Below are positions 1 through 8,194 of a stretch of 64,000 nucleotides of DNA, in pieces. The notes under the pieces were generated by a model that was not told the DNA's origin, made no database searches, and worked only from the letters and a program-made list of their open reading frames with translations. The position numbers and the translations under genes were made by a program. Within the stretch, counting starts at the first letter, position 1. Every line of letters begins with the position of its first letter. The DNA is from Pedobacter ginsenosidimutans (GTDB taxonomy: Bacteria > Bacteroidota > Bacteroidia > Sphingobacteriales > Sphingobacteriaceae). Location: the NCBI RefSeq assembly GCF_001442625.1, contig NZ_LMZQ01000008.1:1-64000 (forward strand), read 5' to 3'.

Positions 1-1017
1 CATCCAAAAGTGATAGAAGCGGCTAAAAAAGCGATCGACGATCATGGTTATGGAATGTCTTCGGTGCGTTTTATCTGCGGCACACAAGATGTACACAAAG
101 AATTGGAGGCTAAAATTTCTAAATTTTTAGGTACAGAAGATACCATTTTGTATGCTGCTGCATTTGATGCCAATGGTGGTGTTTTTGAACCATTATTTAA
201 TGCAGAAGATGCCATTATTTCTGATGAATTAAATCACGCATCAATTATCGATGGTGTTAGACTGTGTAAAGCACAACGTTTCCGTTATAAAAATGCAGAT
301 ATGGAGGATCTGGAAAAACAATTAATCGCAGCCAAAGATTGCAGACATAGAATCATTGTTACCGATGGTGCTTTCTCTATGGACGGATCAGTTGCTCCAT
401 TAGATAAAATTGCAGATCTGGCTGATAAATATGAGGCATTGATTATGATCGATGAATCGCATTGTACAGGTTTTATTGGTAAAAACGGTCGCGGAACACA
501 CGAACATTTCAATGTAATGAACCGTATAGATATCATTACCGGTACTTTAGGTAAAGCTTTAGGTGGTGCATCTGGTGGTTTTACTTCAGGTAAAAAAGAA
601 ATTGTTGATATGCTCCGTCAACGTTCACGCCCGTATTTGTTCTCTAATACCCTGGCGCCAGCAATTGCAGGTGCATCTATCGCAGTATTAGATATGTTAA
701 GCGAAACCACGTCGTTAAGAGATAAATTAGAAAATAACACGAAGTATTTCCGTGAGAAAATGACTGAGGCCGGTTTCGATATTAAACCAGGTTTCCATCC
801 AATTGTTCCGGTAATGTTGTACGATGCAAAAATTGCACAACAATTTGCCGCTAAAATGTTAGAAGAAGGTATTTATGTAATCGGGTTCTTTTATCCGGTT
901 GTGCCTCAGGGCAAAGCGAGGATCCGTGTACAGTTATCAGCCGGACATGAGCAACATCACTTAGATAAAGCGATTGCCGCATTTACTAAGGTCGGGAAAG
1001 AATTGGGGGTAATTTAA
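1..1017 (+). CDS. kbl: glycine C-acetyltransferase (2-amino-3-ketobutyrate CoA ligase), 5' truncated by window edge
   Basis: This PLP-dependent alpha-oxoamine synthase interconverts glycine plus acetyl-CoA and 2-amino-3-ketobutyrate in threonine breakdown. The frame is open from base 1, so the first GTG at 10 is not taken as the start. About 60 residues of a family that is normally near 395 residues lie outside the window. Visible family marks are the [10 protein letters not shown] segment, the [15 protein letters not shown] cofactor region and [13 protein letters not shown], whose Lys is the expected PLP Schiff-base residue. A strong terminator follows the stop. A related AONS enzyme such as BioF is the alternative, but the sequence reads most like Kbl. 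Confidence 0.93.
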   Translation, partial: HPKVIEAAKKAIDDHGYGMSSVRFICGTQDVHKELEAKISKFLGTEDTILYAAAFDANGGVFEPLFNAEDAIISDELNHASIIDGVRLCKAQRFRYKNADMEDLEKQLIAAKDCRHRIIVTDGAFSMDGSVAPLDKIADLADKYEALIMIDESHCTGFIGKNGRGTHEHFNVMNRIDIITGTLGKALGGASGGFTSGKKEIVDMLRQRSRPYLFSNTLAPAIAGASIAVLDMLSETTSLRDKLENNTKYFREKMTEAGFDIKPGFHPIVPVMLYDAKIAQQFAAKMLEEGIYVIGFFYPVVPQGKARIRVQLSAGHEQHHLDKAIAAFTKVGKELGVI

Positions 1018-1040
1018 AACCTGCCTATCTACGATAACTA

Positions 1041-1071
1041 TAAAAGCCGCTTAAAGCGGCTTTTATAGTTT
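1041..1071 (+). terminator. intrinsic terminator after kbl
   Basis: A perfect 12-bp stem (1041-1052 with 1054-1065, core GCCGC/GCGGC) runs into a T-rich tail. It lies 23 bases after the kbl stop and separates it from pheS. Confidence 0.85.
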
Positions 1072-1152
1072 ATGGGTTCATTTTCTTTTATAATGGTATT
1101 GTAAACAGATTATTTGAACTCGCCAACCCTGAAATTATTGGATAATTTGCCG

Positions 1153-1160
1153 TATATTTG
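1153..1160 (+). promoter_or_regulatory. -7 promoter box of pheS, start-codon proximal
   Basis: TATATTTG fits the Bacteroidota -7 consensus TAnnTTTG. Only five bases separate it from the pheS ATG, so transcription would begin at or beside the start codon. No good -33 TTTG is visible at the usual distance. Confidence 0.5.
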
Positions 1161-1165
1161 AAGCC

Positions 1166-2206
1166 ATGTTACAGGACAAAATAACACAATATACCGATAA
1201 AATTAATGCTTTCGTAACTGAAAAAGCAGACGAGTTAGAGCAATTCCGCATCAAATATTTAGGAAGCAAAGGCATAATCAAAGAGATTTTCGACGAATTC
1301 AAATCTGTTTCTGTTGAAGAAAAAAGATCATTGGGTAAAGTTTTAAATGAGTTTAAGCAACTTGCCGAATCAAAATACCTCACCTTAAAAGAATCTACAG
1401 AAAGTGCCGAGGTGAAAACTGAAAACGCACAACAAGATTTAACTTTGCCGGGTGAAGGTTTCGAGATTGGTTCGCGCCACCCTTTAGCTTTAGTGCGCCG
1501 CGAAATTGTAGAGATTTTTGCTAAACTTGGTTTTACAGTAGCAGAAGGTCCTGAAATTGAAGATGATTGGCATAATTTCTCTGCGCTAAATTTCCCTGAA
1601 GAGCATCCTGCAAGAGACATGCAAGATACTTTCTTCATTAAAAAAGGTGGAGAGAAAGGCGATATCGCATTGCGTACGCATACTTCTTCTGTACAGGTTC
1701 GTATGATGGAGCAGGGCCAACCGCCATTCAGGGCAATTATGCCAGGCCGTGTTTACCGTAACGAGGCCATTTCTGCACGTGCACACTGCTTTTTCCATCA
1801 GGTAGAAGGTTTGTATGTTGATGAAAATGTTTCATTTGCCGATTTAAAGCAAACCTTATTTTATTTCGTTCAGGAGTTATACGGAGAAGGTACAAAAGTG
1901 CGTTTCCGTCCATCATATTTTCCGTTTACAGAGCCATCTGCAGAGATGGATATTTCATGTACTATTTGTAAAGGTGCAGGCTGCCAATTTTGTAAATACA
2001 GTGGTTGGGTAGAGATTTTGGGCTGTGGTATGGTAGATCCCAATGTTTTGGAAAACTGCGGTATCGATTCGAAAAAATATAGCGGTTTTGCATTTGGAAT
2101 GGGAATAGAACGTATTACCAACCTGAAATACGAAATTAAAGATCTGCGTTTGTTCTCTGAGAACGATGCACGTTTCTTAAAGCAATTTAAATCTGCTTTA
2201 ATTTAA
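1166..2206 (+). CDS. pheS: phenylalanine--tRNA ligase alpha subunit
   Basis: This is the catalytic alpha subunit of the alpha2-beta2 enzyme that charges tRNA-Phe. It has 346 residues, normal for the family. An N-terminal coiled coil for tRNA binding (about 1-90) precedes the class II core, which shows motif 2 (PGRVYRNEAISARAH) and motif 3 (GFAFGMGIERI). A CxxC...CxxC insert (CTICKGAGCQFC) resembles the metal-type insert of some bacterial PheS proteins. The ATG at 1166 is the first in frame and sits just behind a -7 box. The stop TAA overlaps the ATG of the next gene, so translation is probably coupled. pheT is not in the window. Confidence 0.97.
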   Translation: MLQDKITQYTDKINAFVTEKADELEQFRIKYLGSKGIIKEIFDEFKSVSVEEKRSLGKVLNEFKQLAESKYLTLKESTESAEVKTENAQQDLTLPGEGFEIGSRHPLALVRREIVEIFAKLGFTVAEGPEIEDDWHNFSALNFPEEHPARDMQDTFFIKKGGEKGDIALRTHTSSVQVRMMEQGQPPFRAIMPGRVYRNEAISARAHCFFHQVEGLYVDENVSFADLKQTLFYFVQELYGEGTKVRFRPSYFPFTEPSAEMDISCTICKGAGCQFCKYSGWVEILGCGMVDPNVLENCGIDSKKYSGFAFGMGIERITNLKYEIKDLRLFSENDARFLKQFKSALI

Positions 2207-2616
2207 TGATGAAGTATTTATATAGCATATTGTTTGTTCTGGTACTTGCTACAGGCTGTGGCAAAGATGAAGGTTACATTCCTAATGTGCCTGTGAATTA
2301 TAATGTAACACTTCAAGAGTTTTCCATTAAACAGAAAGATAATGTTATGCTAGTAGCTGATCGGGGTGTTGGCGGTTTAATTATTGTGAGAATATCATCC
2401 AACAATTATGTAGCATTTGATCGTTGCAGTACCGTAAATCCAGAGAAAATTTGTAAAGTAGTGCCCGATGATAGTGGATTTACCGCAACCGATCCATGTT
2501 CGGGCGCAAAATTTTCACTGCTTGATGGTAGTCCACAAAAGGCACCCGCAGAAAGAAGCTTAAAAGCATACAATGTTTCTTTGCAAGGCAACACACTAAT
2601 ACACGTAAGCAATTAA
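2206..2616 (+). CDS. lipoprotein with degenerate Rieske-like fold
   Basis: This 136-residue protein has a lipoprotein signal (LVLATGC, Cys18) and should be anchored in the periplasm. The rest looks like a Rieske/ferredoxin beta fold: FDRCST near 72-77, then DPCSGAKFSLLDGSP near 97-110 and a late LKAYNV strand. The two cluster histidines expected in C-x-H and C-x-x-H are absent; Cys74 and Cys98 remain, so canonical 2Fe-2S binding is unlikely. Its ATG overlaps the pheS stop; a second ATG lies 3 bases on. Its role is unknown. The TetR gene follows one base after its stop, forming a three-gene unit with pheS. Confidence 0.75.
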   Translation: MMKYLYSILFVLVLATGCGKDEGYIPNVPVNYNVTLQEFSIKQKDNVMLVADRGVGGLIIVRISSNNYVAFDRCSTVNPEKICKVVPDDSGFTATDPCSGAKFSLLDGSPQKAPAERSLKAYNVSLQGNTLIHVSN

Positions 2617-2617
2617 A

Positions 2618-3193
2618 ATGGAAGCTGAAAAAATAAAAGAAACAGTAAAAAAGGCTGCCAAAGAACTATTTAGAAAATATGGTTATCATAAAACCAGTGT
2701 AAACGAAATTGCTAAAAAGGCACGTATTGCCAAAGCAACGATTTACAAATATTTCGAAAGTAAAGAACAAGTGCTGGATAGTATCCTGATGGATTACCTT
2801 GATCAGAATCTTCACGAAATCCTGCATAATAAATTAAGCTACGCATCAGAAGAGGAGCATTTAAAAGCATTGGTGATGAAAACCAGCCGTTTATCTTTTA
2901 CGGCCTGTAATGAGTTTATCGGGTGGGATTTTGTTCGTGAAAATGCAAACTCACAGGAGTTTTTAAAACATTTATCAGATCAGCTAGAGGCATTGTTATT
3001 GGCCGCTTACCTGCAATTGGATAACTTTAAGAATAACCCTGCAAGAAGAGAAGGATTGGCCTTTCTGCTGAAAGCCAGTAAGAGCATAGTATTTTCATTT
3101 GCATTTACTTCAGTTAGCGATTCTGACGTTCGTAAGAACTTTGTAAGTTTCCAGAAAGAAATATTGCCATTTTTGGTAAAAGCAGCACTTTAA
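2618..3193 (+). CDS. TetR/AcrR family transcriptional regulator
   Basis: This 191-residue DNA-binding repressor has an N-terminal TetR helix-turn-helix (about residues 8-55): AAKELFRKYGYHKTSVNEIA then KARIAKATIYKYFESKEQVL, the typical helix pattern ending in YxYFxSKExL. The C-terminal helices (60-190) would form the ligand and dimer domain and have no recognisable specificity. It starts one base after the Rieske-like gene, so it is cotranscribed with pheS. Its target is unknown; an operator was not identified. Confidence 0.9.
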   Translation: MEAEKIKETVKKAAKELFRKYGYHKTSVNEIAKKARIAKATIYKYFESKEQVLDSILMDYLDQNLHEILHNKLSYASEEEHLKALVMKTSRLSFTACNEFIGWDFVRENANSQEFLKHLSDQLEALLLAAYLQLDNFKNNPARREGLAFLLKASKSIVFSFAFTSVSDSDVRKNFVSFQKEILPFLVKAAL

Positions 3194-3321
3194 ATAGAAA
3201 AGTCTTTAATAACAGGTTCGTCCTCGACCGGAGCCTGGTGGAGTGGAGAGATCTAAATCAAAAGTGCTCTCCATATAGATTTAGCTTCGCTGAGTACTTT
3301 GTGGTTCTCGGCTGCATTGCA

Positions 3322-3337
3322 CCCGATAGCTATCGGG
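3322..3337. repeat. 16-bp perfect palindrome in intergenic repeat remnant
   Basis: CCCGATAGCTATCGGG is its own reverse complement. It is embedded in a region that looks like a dispersed-repeat remnant (followed by a TTCGCTCGAAATGACG-type tail) in the 193-base convergent gap between the TetR gene and a minus-strand gene. Confidence 0.6.
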
Positions 3338-3386
3338 TTCGCTCGAAATGACGATATCTCGCATCCAATCACCAATTCAGTCTCTG

Positions 3387-4070
3387 CTACTGATTATAAT
3401 AATCTTTCATCTTAAATTTTTGAACAGTTCTTTTTATTTTTCCATCAACAAATTTTTGCGTAATCACCGTAACGTTATCTGCAATGCTCGAATCTTCAAT
3501 TACCGATGAATCTTCGTAAAGCACATTTTTGGTATCATATTTATAGTTGATGGTTTTGTCAAAACAGCATCCATCTTTTTGATGAATAGAAACCTGTTTT
3601 GTTTTTTTATCAATATCGAACATGCCCAGGTTTTCGCTTGCCAGTTTGGTAAGTTCTTTATTCAGTAGAAATTTGTTTTCTTTTGATGATAAATAAATGT
3701 TGTAAGATGGACTGGCATAAGCACCATTGTTACCATTTCTTATGGCGATGTCTTCTGAACCGTCAAAATTAAAATCACCAAAAATTAAAGGTGTTTGGTA
3801 TTTGCCTAAATCGAGCCATCCGAGTTTGGCATTTTGGTTTTCAGTTAAGCCAAAATCCAGATCTTCAGAATGGAAGGTATCTACTTCTCTATCTGTGGCC
3901 TTTTCGTAAATAATAATTGTAGCTTTTCCGCTGCAAGCATTACCTTCACATTTATCAACAAAAATTTTGGCCTTGTATTGTTCAGAGCTGTTATTGGCCA
4001 AGAATTTAAACTGTGCTTTCGAAGTATTGGCAATCAGTAAAATACCGCAAAAGATAATCAAACTTTTCAT
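3387..4070 (-). CDS. secreted hypothetical protein with FG-GAP/VCBS-like motif
   Basis: This 227-residue protein has a signal peptide (residues 1-19, ending SKAQ). The mature part contains GDFNFDGSEDIAIRNG near 118-133, an Asp/Asn-rich calcium-loop-like motif seen in FG-GAP/VCBS blades and XAC2610-type secreted proteins. Paired cysteines (CEGNAC and GCC) suggest disulphides. It is a single gene with no clear operon partner, and its function is not known. The end is fixed by a TAA at 3387; the start ATG is at 4070. Confidence 0.7.
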   Translation of the reverse strand: MKSLIIFCGILLIANTSKAQFKFLANNSSEQYKAKIFVDKCEGNACSGKATIIIYEKATDREVDTFHSEDLDFGLTENQNAKLGWLDLGKYQTPLIFGDFNFDGSEDIAIRNGNNGAYASPSYNIYLSSKENKFLLNKELTKLASENLGMFDIDKKTKQVSIHQKDGCCFDKTINYKYDTKNVLYEDSSVIEDSSIADNVTVITQKFVDGKIKRTVQKFKMKDYYNQ

Positions 4071-4125
4071 TAAATATTTTTTGGTAAAATTACATCAATA
4101 TCAGCCCGTAAAAAGTTAAAAAAGG

Positions 4126-5082
4126 TTAACGTTTTCTTTTGCGGGTTTCGATATAGCTTTGAACTGCAGATTTTGTAGTAAGCCAATCTCTACCTTCTTT
4201 GTAAGCATCTATTTTACCTTGCCTCGCTAACAAACTCACGTACTCTTGCCCATACGGAACATCAGGTTCCGAAACGATATGCGATATGGGTTCGTAATCT
4301 CCGTACGTGTTTCCCGGCAATGCATTTATGTAGATGTTTAACGAGCGCTCCAGGGCCTGCAGCATTAACAAACAAAGCTTATGGTAATTGCCCTTGTTGG
4401 CTTGGTTAAGTGCCTCGTAGTATTTCTTTCTGTCGTTTTTGAGGATAATAGCAGGAGGGAAGCCATTTCGCATGAGTAGTAAATTCATGGCAAGCCTTAC
4501 CGTGCGGCCATTTCCATCAAAAAAAGGATGAATCCAAACCAATTTATGATGAAAAATAGTAGACAATAGGATATCATTTAATCCTAATGGGTTATCATTA
4601 ATGAAGCCAATTAATTCATCTAATAGATCAGAAACCTTGTTAGCATTTGGCGGTGTAAAATTTGCACCAACAATACGAACACCACCATTTCTTAAGCGGC
4701 CTGCATAATCATCTTCAATACTTCTGAGCACTAAGCCATGAAGCGATAAAATATCGATACTTCTAAGCGCATAGTTTTTGTTGACTAAGGTATAGAGGTA
4801 ATCGATGGCTTTTTCGTGGTTATAGGCTTCGAAATGCTCCCTCAATGATTTGCCTTTAACGGTCATACCTTCTTGTAAAACCATTTGGGTTTCTTTCAGG
4901 CTTAAGGTGTTTCCTTCTATGCTATTGGAGTTGTAAGTCCATTCTAAGGTGAGGTCTTCTTTGATGCGGTGTAACGCGCTATTGGGCAGTGGCCTTGAGG
5001 TTTCTAACCTGGCTTTTTTTTCGTACAACCTATCTATTTGAGGTAGTAGTTCTTCTAAATCGCTTAAATCGAATTCCCACAT
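4126..5082 (-). CDS. Fic family protein (class II, self-inhibited AMP transferase type)
   Basis: Fic proteins usually transfer AMP from ATP to target hydroxyl groups. Counting from the ATG at 5082 (318 residues), the catalytic motif HPFFDGNGR lies near 185-193, with the loop His and the phosphate-binding Asn/Arg intact. An N-terminal SNSIEGN near 52-58 matches the inhibitory (S/T)xxxE(G/N) motif, which defines class II, so no separate antitoxin is needed. The last 50 residues look like a small winged-helix or excisionase-like domain (LLARQGKIDAYKEGRDWLTT). A TTG two codons upstream lies inside the promoter box and is rejected as start. Target unknown. Confidence 0.93.
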   Translation of the reverse strand: MWEFDLSDLEELLPQIDRLYEKKARLETSRPLPNSALHRIKEDLTLEWTYNSNSIEGNTLSLKETQMVLQEGMTVKGKSLREHFEAYNHEKAIDYLYTLVNKNYALRSIDILSLHGLVLRSIEDDYAGRLRNGGVRIVGANFTPPNANKVSDLLDELIGFINDNPLGLNDILLSTIFHHKLVWIHPFFDGNGRTVRLAMNLLLMRNGFPPAIILKNDRKKYYEALNQANKGNYHKLCLLMLQALERSLNIYINALPGNTYGDYEPISHIVSEPDVPYGQEYVSLLARQGKIDAYKEGRDWLTTKSAVQSYIETRKRKR

Positions 5083-5085
5083 ACC

Positions 5086-5093
5086 CAAATATA
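5086..5093 (-). promoter_or_regulatory. -7 promoter box of fic, start-codon proximal
   Basis: On the minus strand TATATTTG matches TAnnTTTG. Its G is only three bases before the fic ATG, which predicts a leaderless transcript. A TTTT tract 19 bases upstream is a weak -33 candidate. Confidence 0.5.
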
Positions 5094-5198
5094 TTAATTA
5101 TCGGTTGGATTTAAAAATTTACTTATCCGATATTAAAGACTTTTATCCAAAAAAATGATAGCTTGATTTGCTACCATTTAATAACCCTCTTTATTTAG

Positions 5199-6320
5199 TT
5201 ATTCCCATTTAAATACCTTTACCGCAACGGCATAAATACCAATGCCCCAAAGTAATAGGATCATAATCTGGAATTTAACATCCCATAAACCCAAGCCTTC
5301 AAAAGCTACTTTACGCATGGCATCGTTTAAATAGGTAAGGGGTAAAGCTCTGCTAATGGGCTGTAACCAACTTGGAAAAGCTTCTATAGAAAAAAATGTT
5401 CCCGAAAGTAAAAACTGTGGTAAAGTAACGATGTTCGAGATGGGTGGTACCATACTTTCGTTTTTGGCAATGCCTGAAATGATAAAGCCAAAACCCATGA
5501 AAACAATCACACCAAGCGTAGCCAGTATAAGCATATTGACGACGGTGAGCGCACCATGTACGAGTGTAAAGCCAAAAAAGAAATGACCTATCAAAATGAT
5601 AAACAATGCGCCAATTAAGGCAAAACCAATGCGGGCAATACCTTCGCCGATTACAATACTCGATCGTTTAACAGGTGTAGCAAAAAAGCGTTTAATTACC
5701 AGGGTTTGGCGCAGACTTAAAAAAACGAATGCAGTTCCGAAAACACCTGTGCTTAATAGCGAGAAACCCAACTGCCCAGGAAGTATAAAATCGATGGTTT
5801 TATATTCGCGGCCAGTAATAGTGCTTTCTTTTATCTCTGCTACTGTCGGTTTTAAGGTTTTATCGTAAAAAATATTATTTAAAACCGATTTTAAAATCCC
5901 GCCTTTATCTCTCGATGCAGAGGTGTATACTACGTTGACTGAATAAGCAGCAGAATTTACTTTTCTATGCACATCAATCATAGCGTCAACATTGCCTTTT
6001 TCTAACAGTTTGTCGAACTCAGCTTTCGATTTATCTTTAACCAGGCGGATCATTCCTGTTTTTTCCAGCATGCCCATTACCGGGTTGTTTACATCAGAGC
6101 CTGGTGTTATCCCCACATCGATGCGTGTTCCGCCACCACCTAAAAATCCGAAGACTAAAATAAATATTAAGGGAAAAGCAAGGGTAAATACCACTGCCGA
6201 TGGGCTTCTCATAATCGATCGGAAACTCGCTTTGGCAAGGGCAAGGGTTGCTGTGGTGTTACTGTAACCTCCAGCCCCTGAAGGGGAGTTTGAATTTCTT
6301 TCGTGTATATCTTTTTGCAT
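5199..6320 (-). CDS. ABC-2 type transporter permease
   Basis: This 373-residue membrane subunit probably forms an exporter with the ATPase encoded just upstream. It has one N-terminal membrane helix (about 42-60), a long extracytoplasmic domain (about 65-175), then five membrane helices, the usual ABC-2 (DrrB/YhfE-like) layout. The C-terminal LPLTYLNDAMRKVAFEGLG box is typical of the family. Residues about 9-20 (NSNSPSGAGGYS) are encoded by a copy of an intergenic palindromic repeat read in frame, so this N-terminal stretch is probably an add-on. Met37 at 6212 is a possible later start, but it would cut conserved-looking residues. Substrate unknown. Confidence 0.88.
   Translation of the reverse strand: MQKDIHERNSNSPSGAGGYSNTTATLALAKASFRSIMRSPSAVVFTLAFPLIFILVFGFLGGGGTRIDVGITPGSDVNNPVMGMLEKTGMIRLVKDKSKAEFDKLLEKGNVDAMIDVHRKVNSAAYSVNVVYTSASRDKGGILKSVLNNIFYDKTLKPTVAEIKESTITGREYKTIDFILPGQLGFSLLSTGVFGTAFVFLSLRQTLVIKRFFATPVKRSSIVIGEGIARIGFALIGALFIILIGHFFFGFTLVHGALTVVNMLILATLGVIVFMGFGFIISGIAKNESMVPPISNIVTLPQFLLSGTFFSIEAFPSWLQPISRALPLTYLNDAMRKVAFEGLGLWDVKFQIMILLLWGIGIYAVAVKVFKWE
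6265..6294 (-). repeat. G/C-rich palindromic repeat copy inside permease 5' coding sequence
   Basis: On the minus strand the core CCCCTTCAGGGG followed by CTGGAGGTTA resembles the elements before 10505 and 36002. Here it is translated as part of the permease N-terminus. Confidence 0.55.
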
Positions 6321-6398
6321 ATTAGTTCTGCTGGATTTTATTTTTTAAAAATGTATTAAGCACTAGGTTTCAAGTTCCCACTTCTGGAGACTAGGGGC

Positions 6399-7163
6399 TT
6401 ATTCTCTCCATTCCTGGCCGGTAAGGTTGATGAAAACATCTTCCAGATTGGCCTTTTTAACCTCTTTTTTGCGTTCAAAACCGCTGCTCACTAATTTATC
6501 TATTAAATTATCAGGAGTGTCCAGCGCGATAATCTGTCCGCGTTCTACGAAAGCAACGCGATCGCAAAGCTGCTCCGCCTCATCCATGTAGTGCGTGGTA
6601 ATTACAACGGTAGTACCTGCATTACGGATTTCGGTAATCAGATCCCAGAGATTTCTTCTGGCCTGTGGGTCTAAACCCGTTGTAGGCTCATCCAAAAAAA
6701 TAATCTTGGGTTGGTTGATTAATGTAGTGGCTATAGAGAAACGCTGTTTCTGTCCGCCAGAAAGTGCTTTGTATTTGGCTTTGGCTTTATCCTGAAGGTT
6801 TACTTTCTCCAGCATTTCCATCGGTTTGATGTTGGCACCATATAAACCAGCAAAAAGTTCGATCAGTTCGATGAGATTCAGATTTGGGTAATAACCAGCT
6901 GCCTGTAGCTGTACACCGATAATCTGTTTAATATCCTGCGGCTGTTTGTCGACAGAAAAACCATCGACGATAATTTCGCCGGAGGTTTTATCCCTTAGGG
7001 TTTCAATAATTTCGAGGGTAGTGGTTTTTCCGGCGCCATTAGGGCCAAGCAAACCAAAAATCTCATGCTCGTAAACTTCAAAGCTAAGCCCTTGAACGGC
7101 CACGAAATCATCATATTTTTTTACCAGGTTTTTAACACTAATAATGGCTTTTTTTGTTTCCAT
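6399..7163 (-). CDS. ABC transporter ATP-binding protein
   Basis: This 254-residue nucleotide-binding subunit powers the ABC-2 permease encoded 78 bases downstream. Walker A is GPNGAGKT (40-47), the signature is LSGGQ (134-138), and Walker B is IIFLDEP (154-160), followed by a TTGLDP D-loop region and an H-loop His in VVITTHYMDEAEQL. The sequence falls with the drug/antibiotic exporter (DrrA/CcmA-like) ATPases; the C-terminal LEDVFINLTG is typical of them. The order ATPase then permease on one strand supports a two-gene operon. Confidence 0.93.
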   Translation of the reverse strand: METKKAIISVKNLVKKYDDFVAVQGLSFEVYEHEIFGLLGPNGAGKTTTLEIIETLRDKTSGEIIVDGFSVDKQPQDIKQIIGVQLQAAGYYPNLNLIELIELFAGLYGANIKPMEMLEKVNLQDKAKAKYKALSGGQKQRFSIATTLINQPKIIFLDEPTTGLDPQARRNLWDLITEIRNAGTTVVITTHYMDEAEQLCDRVAFVERGQIIALDTPDNLIDKLVSSGFERKKEVKKANLEDVFINLTGQEWRE

Positions 7164-7259
7164 ATTGCGAATGTAAGCAGCTTTAAATGAATAGAGAATG
7201 AATTTGTAGATGGATAACCGAAAATGTCGGTAAAATGATGTTTGTAGTAGGTAAAAACA

Positions 7260-8120
7260 TTAATTGGTGCTCTTTTTGGTTAAAATGATCACATCGCGAT
7301 CAATTGAGTCTATTTTATAAGTGCTTTTTGTCTTGTTAAAAGCTTCGTCGAAAACAATTTGATCTTTTAGAAAACTAAACTTTCCTTTTGTATTTATACT
7401 GTCGTCAGGAATAACATACGATTCTCTATAAGTGCGATCGTATTCCATTCTGTGTTTCCAGGGGTTTTGGTATTGGCGTACCTTTTTTCCCATAAAGGTT
7501 CCATTGGTTTTAAGCGATACCCAGTAGGTAGTTTTTAGATCATATGATTCAGCACTCCACGCGGTGTCTGGTTTCTTTGTCGCGCTAAATTTATAGATTA
7601 ACCCATATTGTATTTTCTCTACAAATTCCCTGTTATTGGTTACTGAATTTTGAAGCCTGAAATTGGCATTTGTGCCATAGAGGGTGTCTAAGTTTTTATT
7701 TGCGGCAAATTTCCAGTTCGCATAAATGTAATCTTTAGCGTTAAGTACTTCATTTATTCTTTTTATATAGATTGTGTCGATGCTAGTAGCTGCCCCCTTT
7801 CCCTGTCCGCCGCCAAAAGGGTTATGTCCTTCTATGTTGTAACTCAAAAATCCTTCTTTTTTTATAATTTCAGAAAAGTGAAGGGGAGGAGCTTCCATTA
7901 TGAAGATTTCGGGTATGAAAAATTTACTATAGCGGAGTTCTTTTAAATAAAACTTGCCATTTGCATCGGTGATAGCTTCGCCTACTGAACAGCCAACAAC
8001 AGGTTTGTTCTGATAATCCAATATAGTGCCTGTGATTGCCGGTCTCGACAATCTGGAAATACAGGAGCTGAACAAACACAATGAAACAGCAATACACGCA
8101 ATAAAAAGGTTTTTCAACAT
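7260..8120 (-). CDS. lipoprotein with carboxypeptidase-regulatory-like N-domain
   Basis: This 286-residue protein has a lipobox ending LFSSC (Cys20). Residues about 30-63 (TGTILDYQNKPVVGCSV, then TDANGKFYLKEL) match the small beta-sandwich CarboxypepD_reg-like domain common at the N-terminus of Bacteroidota surface proteins. The remaining 220 residues, rich in Tyr and Lys, match nothing I recognise. It stands alone on the minus strand between carA and the ABC operon, behind the carA terminator. Function unknown. Confidence 0.7.
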   Translation of the reverse strand: MLKNLFIACIAVSLCLFSSCISRLSRPAITGTILDYQNKPVVGCSVGEAITDANGKFYLKELRYSKFFIPEIFIMEAPPLHFSEIIKKEGFLSYNIEGHNPFGGGQGKGAATSIDTIYIKRINEVLNAKDYIYANWKFAANKNLDTLYGTNANFRLQNSVTNNREFVEKIQYGLIYKFSATKKPDTAWSAESYDLKTTYWVSLKTNGTFMGKKVRQYQNPWKHRMEYDRTYRESYVIPDDSINTKGKFSFLKDQIVFDEAFNKTKSTYKIDSIDRDVIILTKKSTN

Positions 8121-8131
8121 GTTCTAATTTA

Positions 8132-8168
8132 AATAAAAAAACACTGCCATAAATATGAGCAGTGTTTT
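8132..8168 (-). terminator. intrinsic terminator of carA
   Basis: Arms AAAACACTGC (8138-8147) and GCAGTGTTTT (8159-8168) pair perfectly. On the minus strand the stem is followed by a T-run, 26 bases after the carA stop. Confidence 0.88.
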
Positions 8169-8194
8169 AATGCTTTAATAGAAAGACTTGTGTT

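Noticed and set aside
1135..1638. 167-codon open frame on the minus strand inside pheS
   Set aside because: It lies fully antisense to a strongly recognised gene and its protein is Ser-rich without family features; a shadow of pheS codons.
3194..3386. Possible CRISPR-like or small RNA unit near the CGATAGCTATCG palindrome
   Set aside because: Only one palindrome and no regularly spaced direct repeats; best explained as a repeat remnant.
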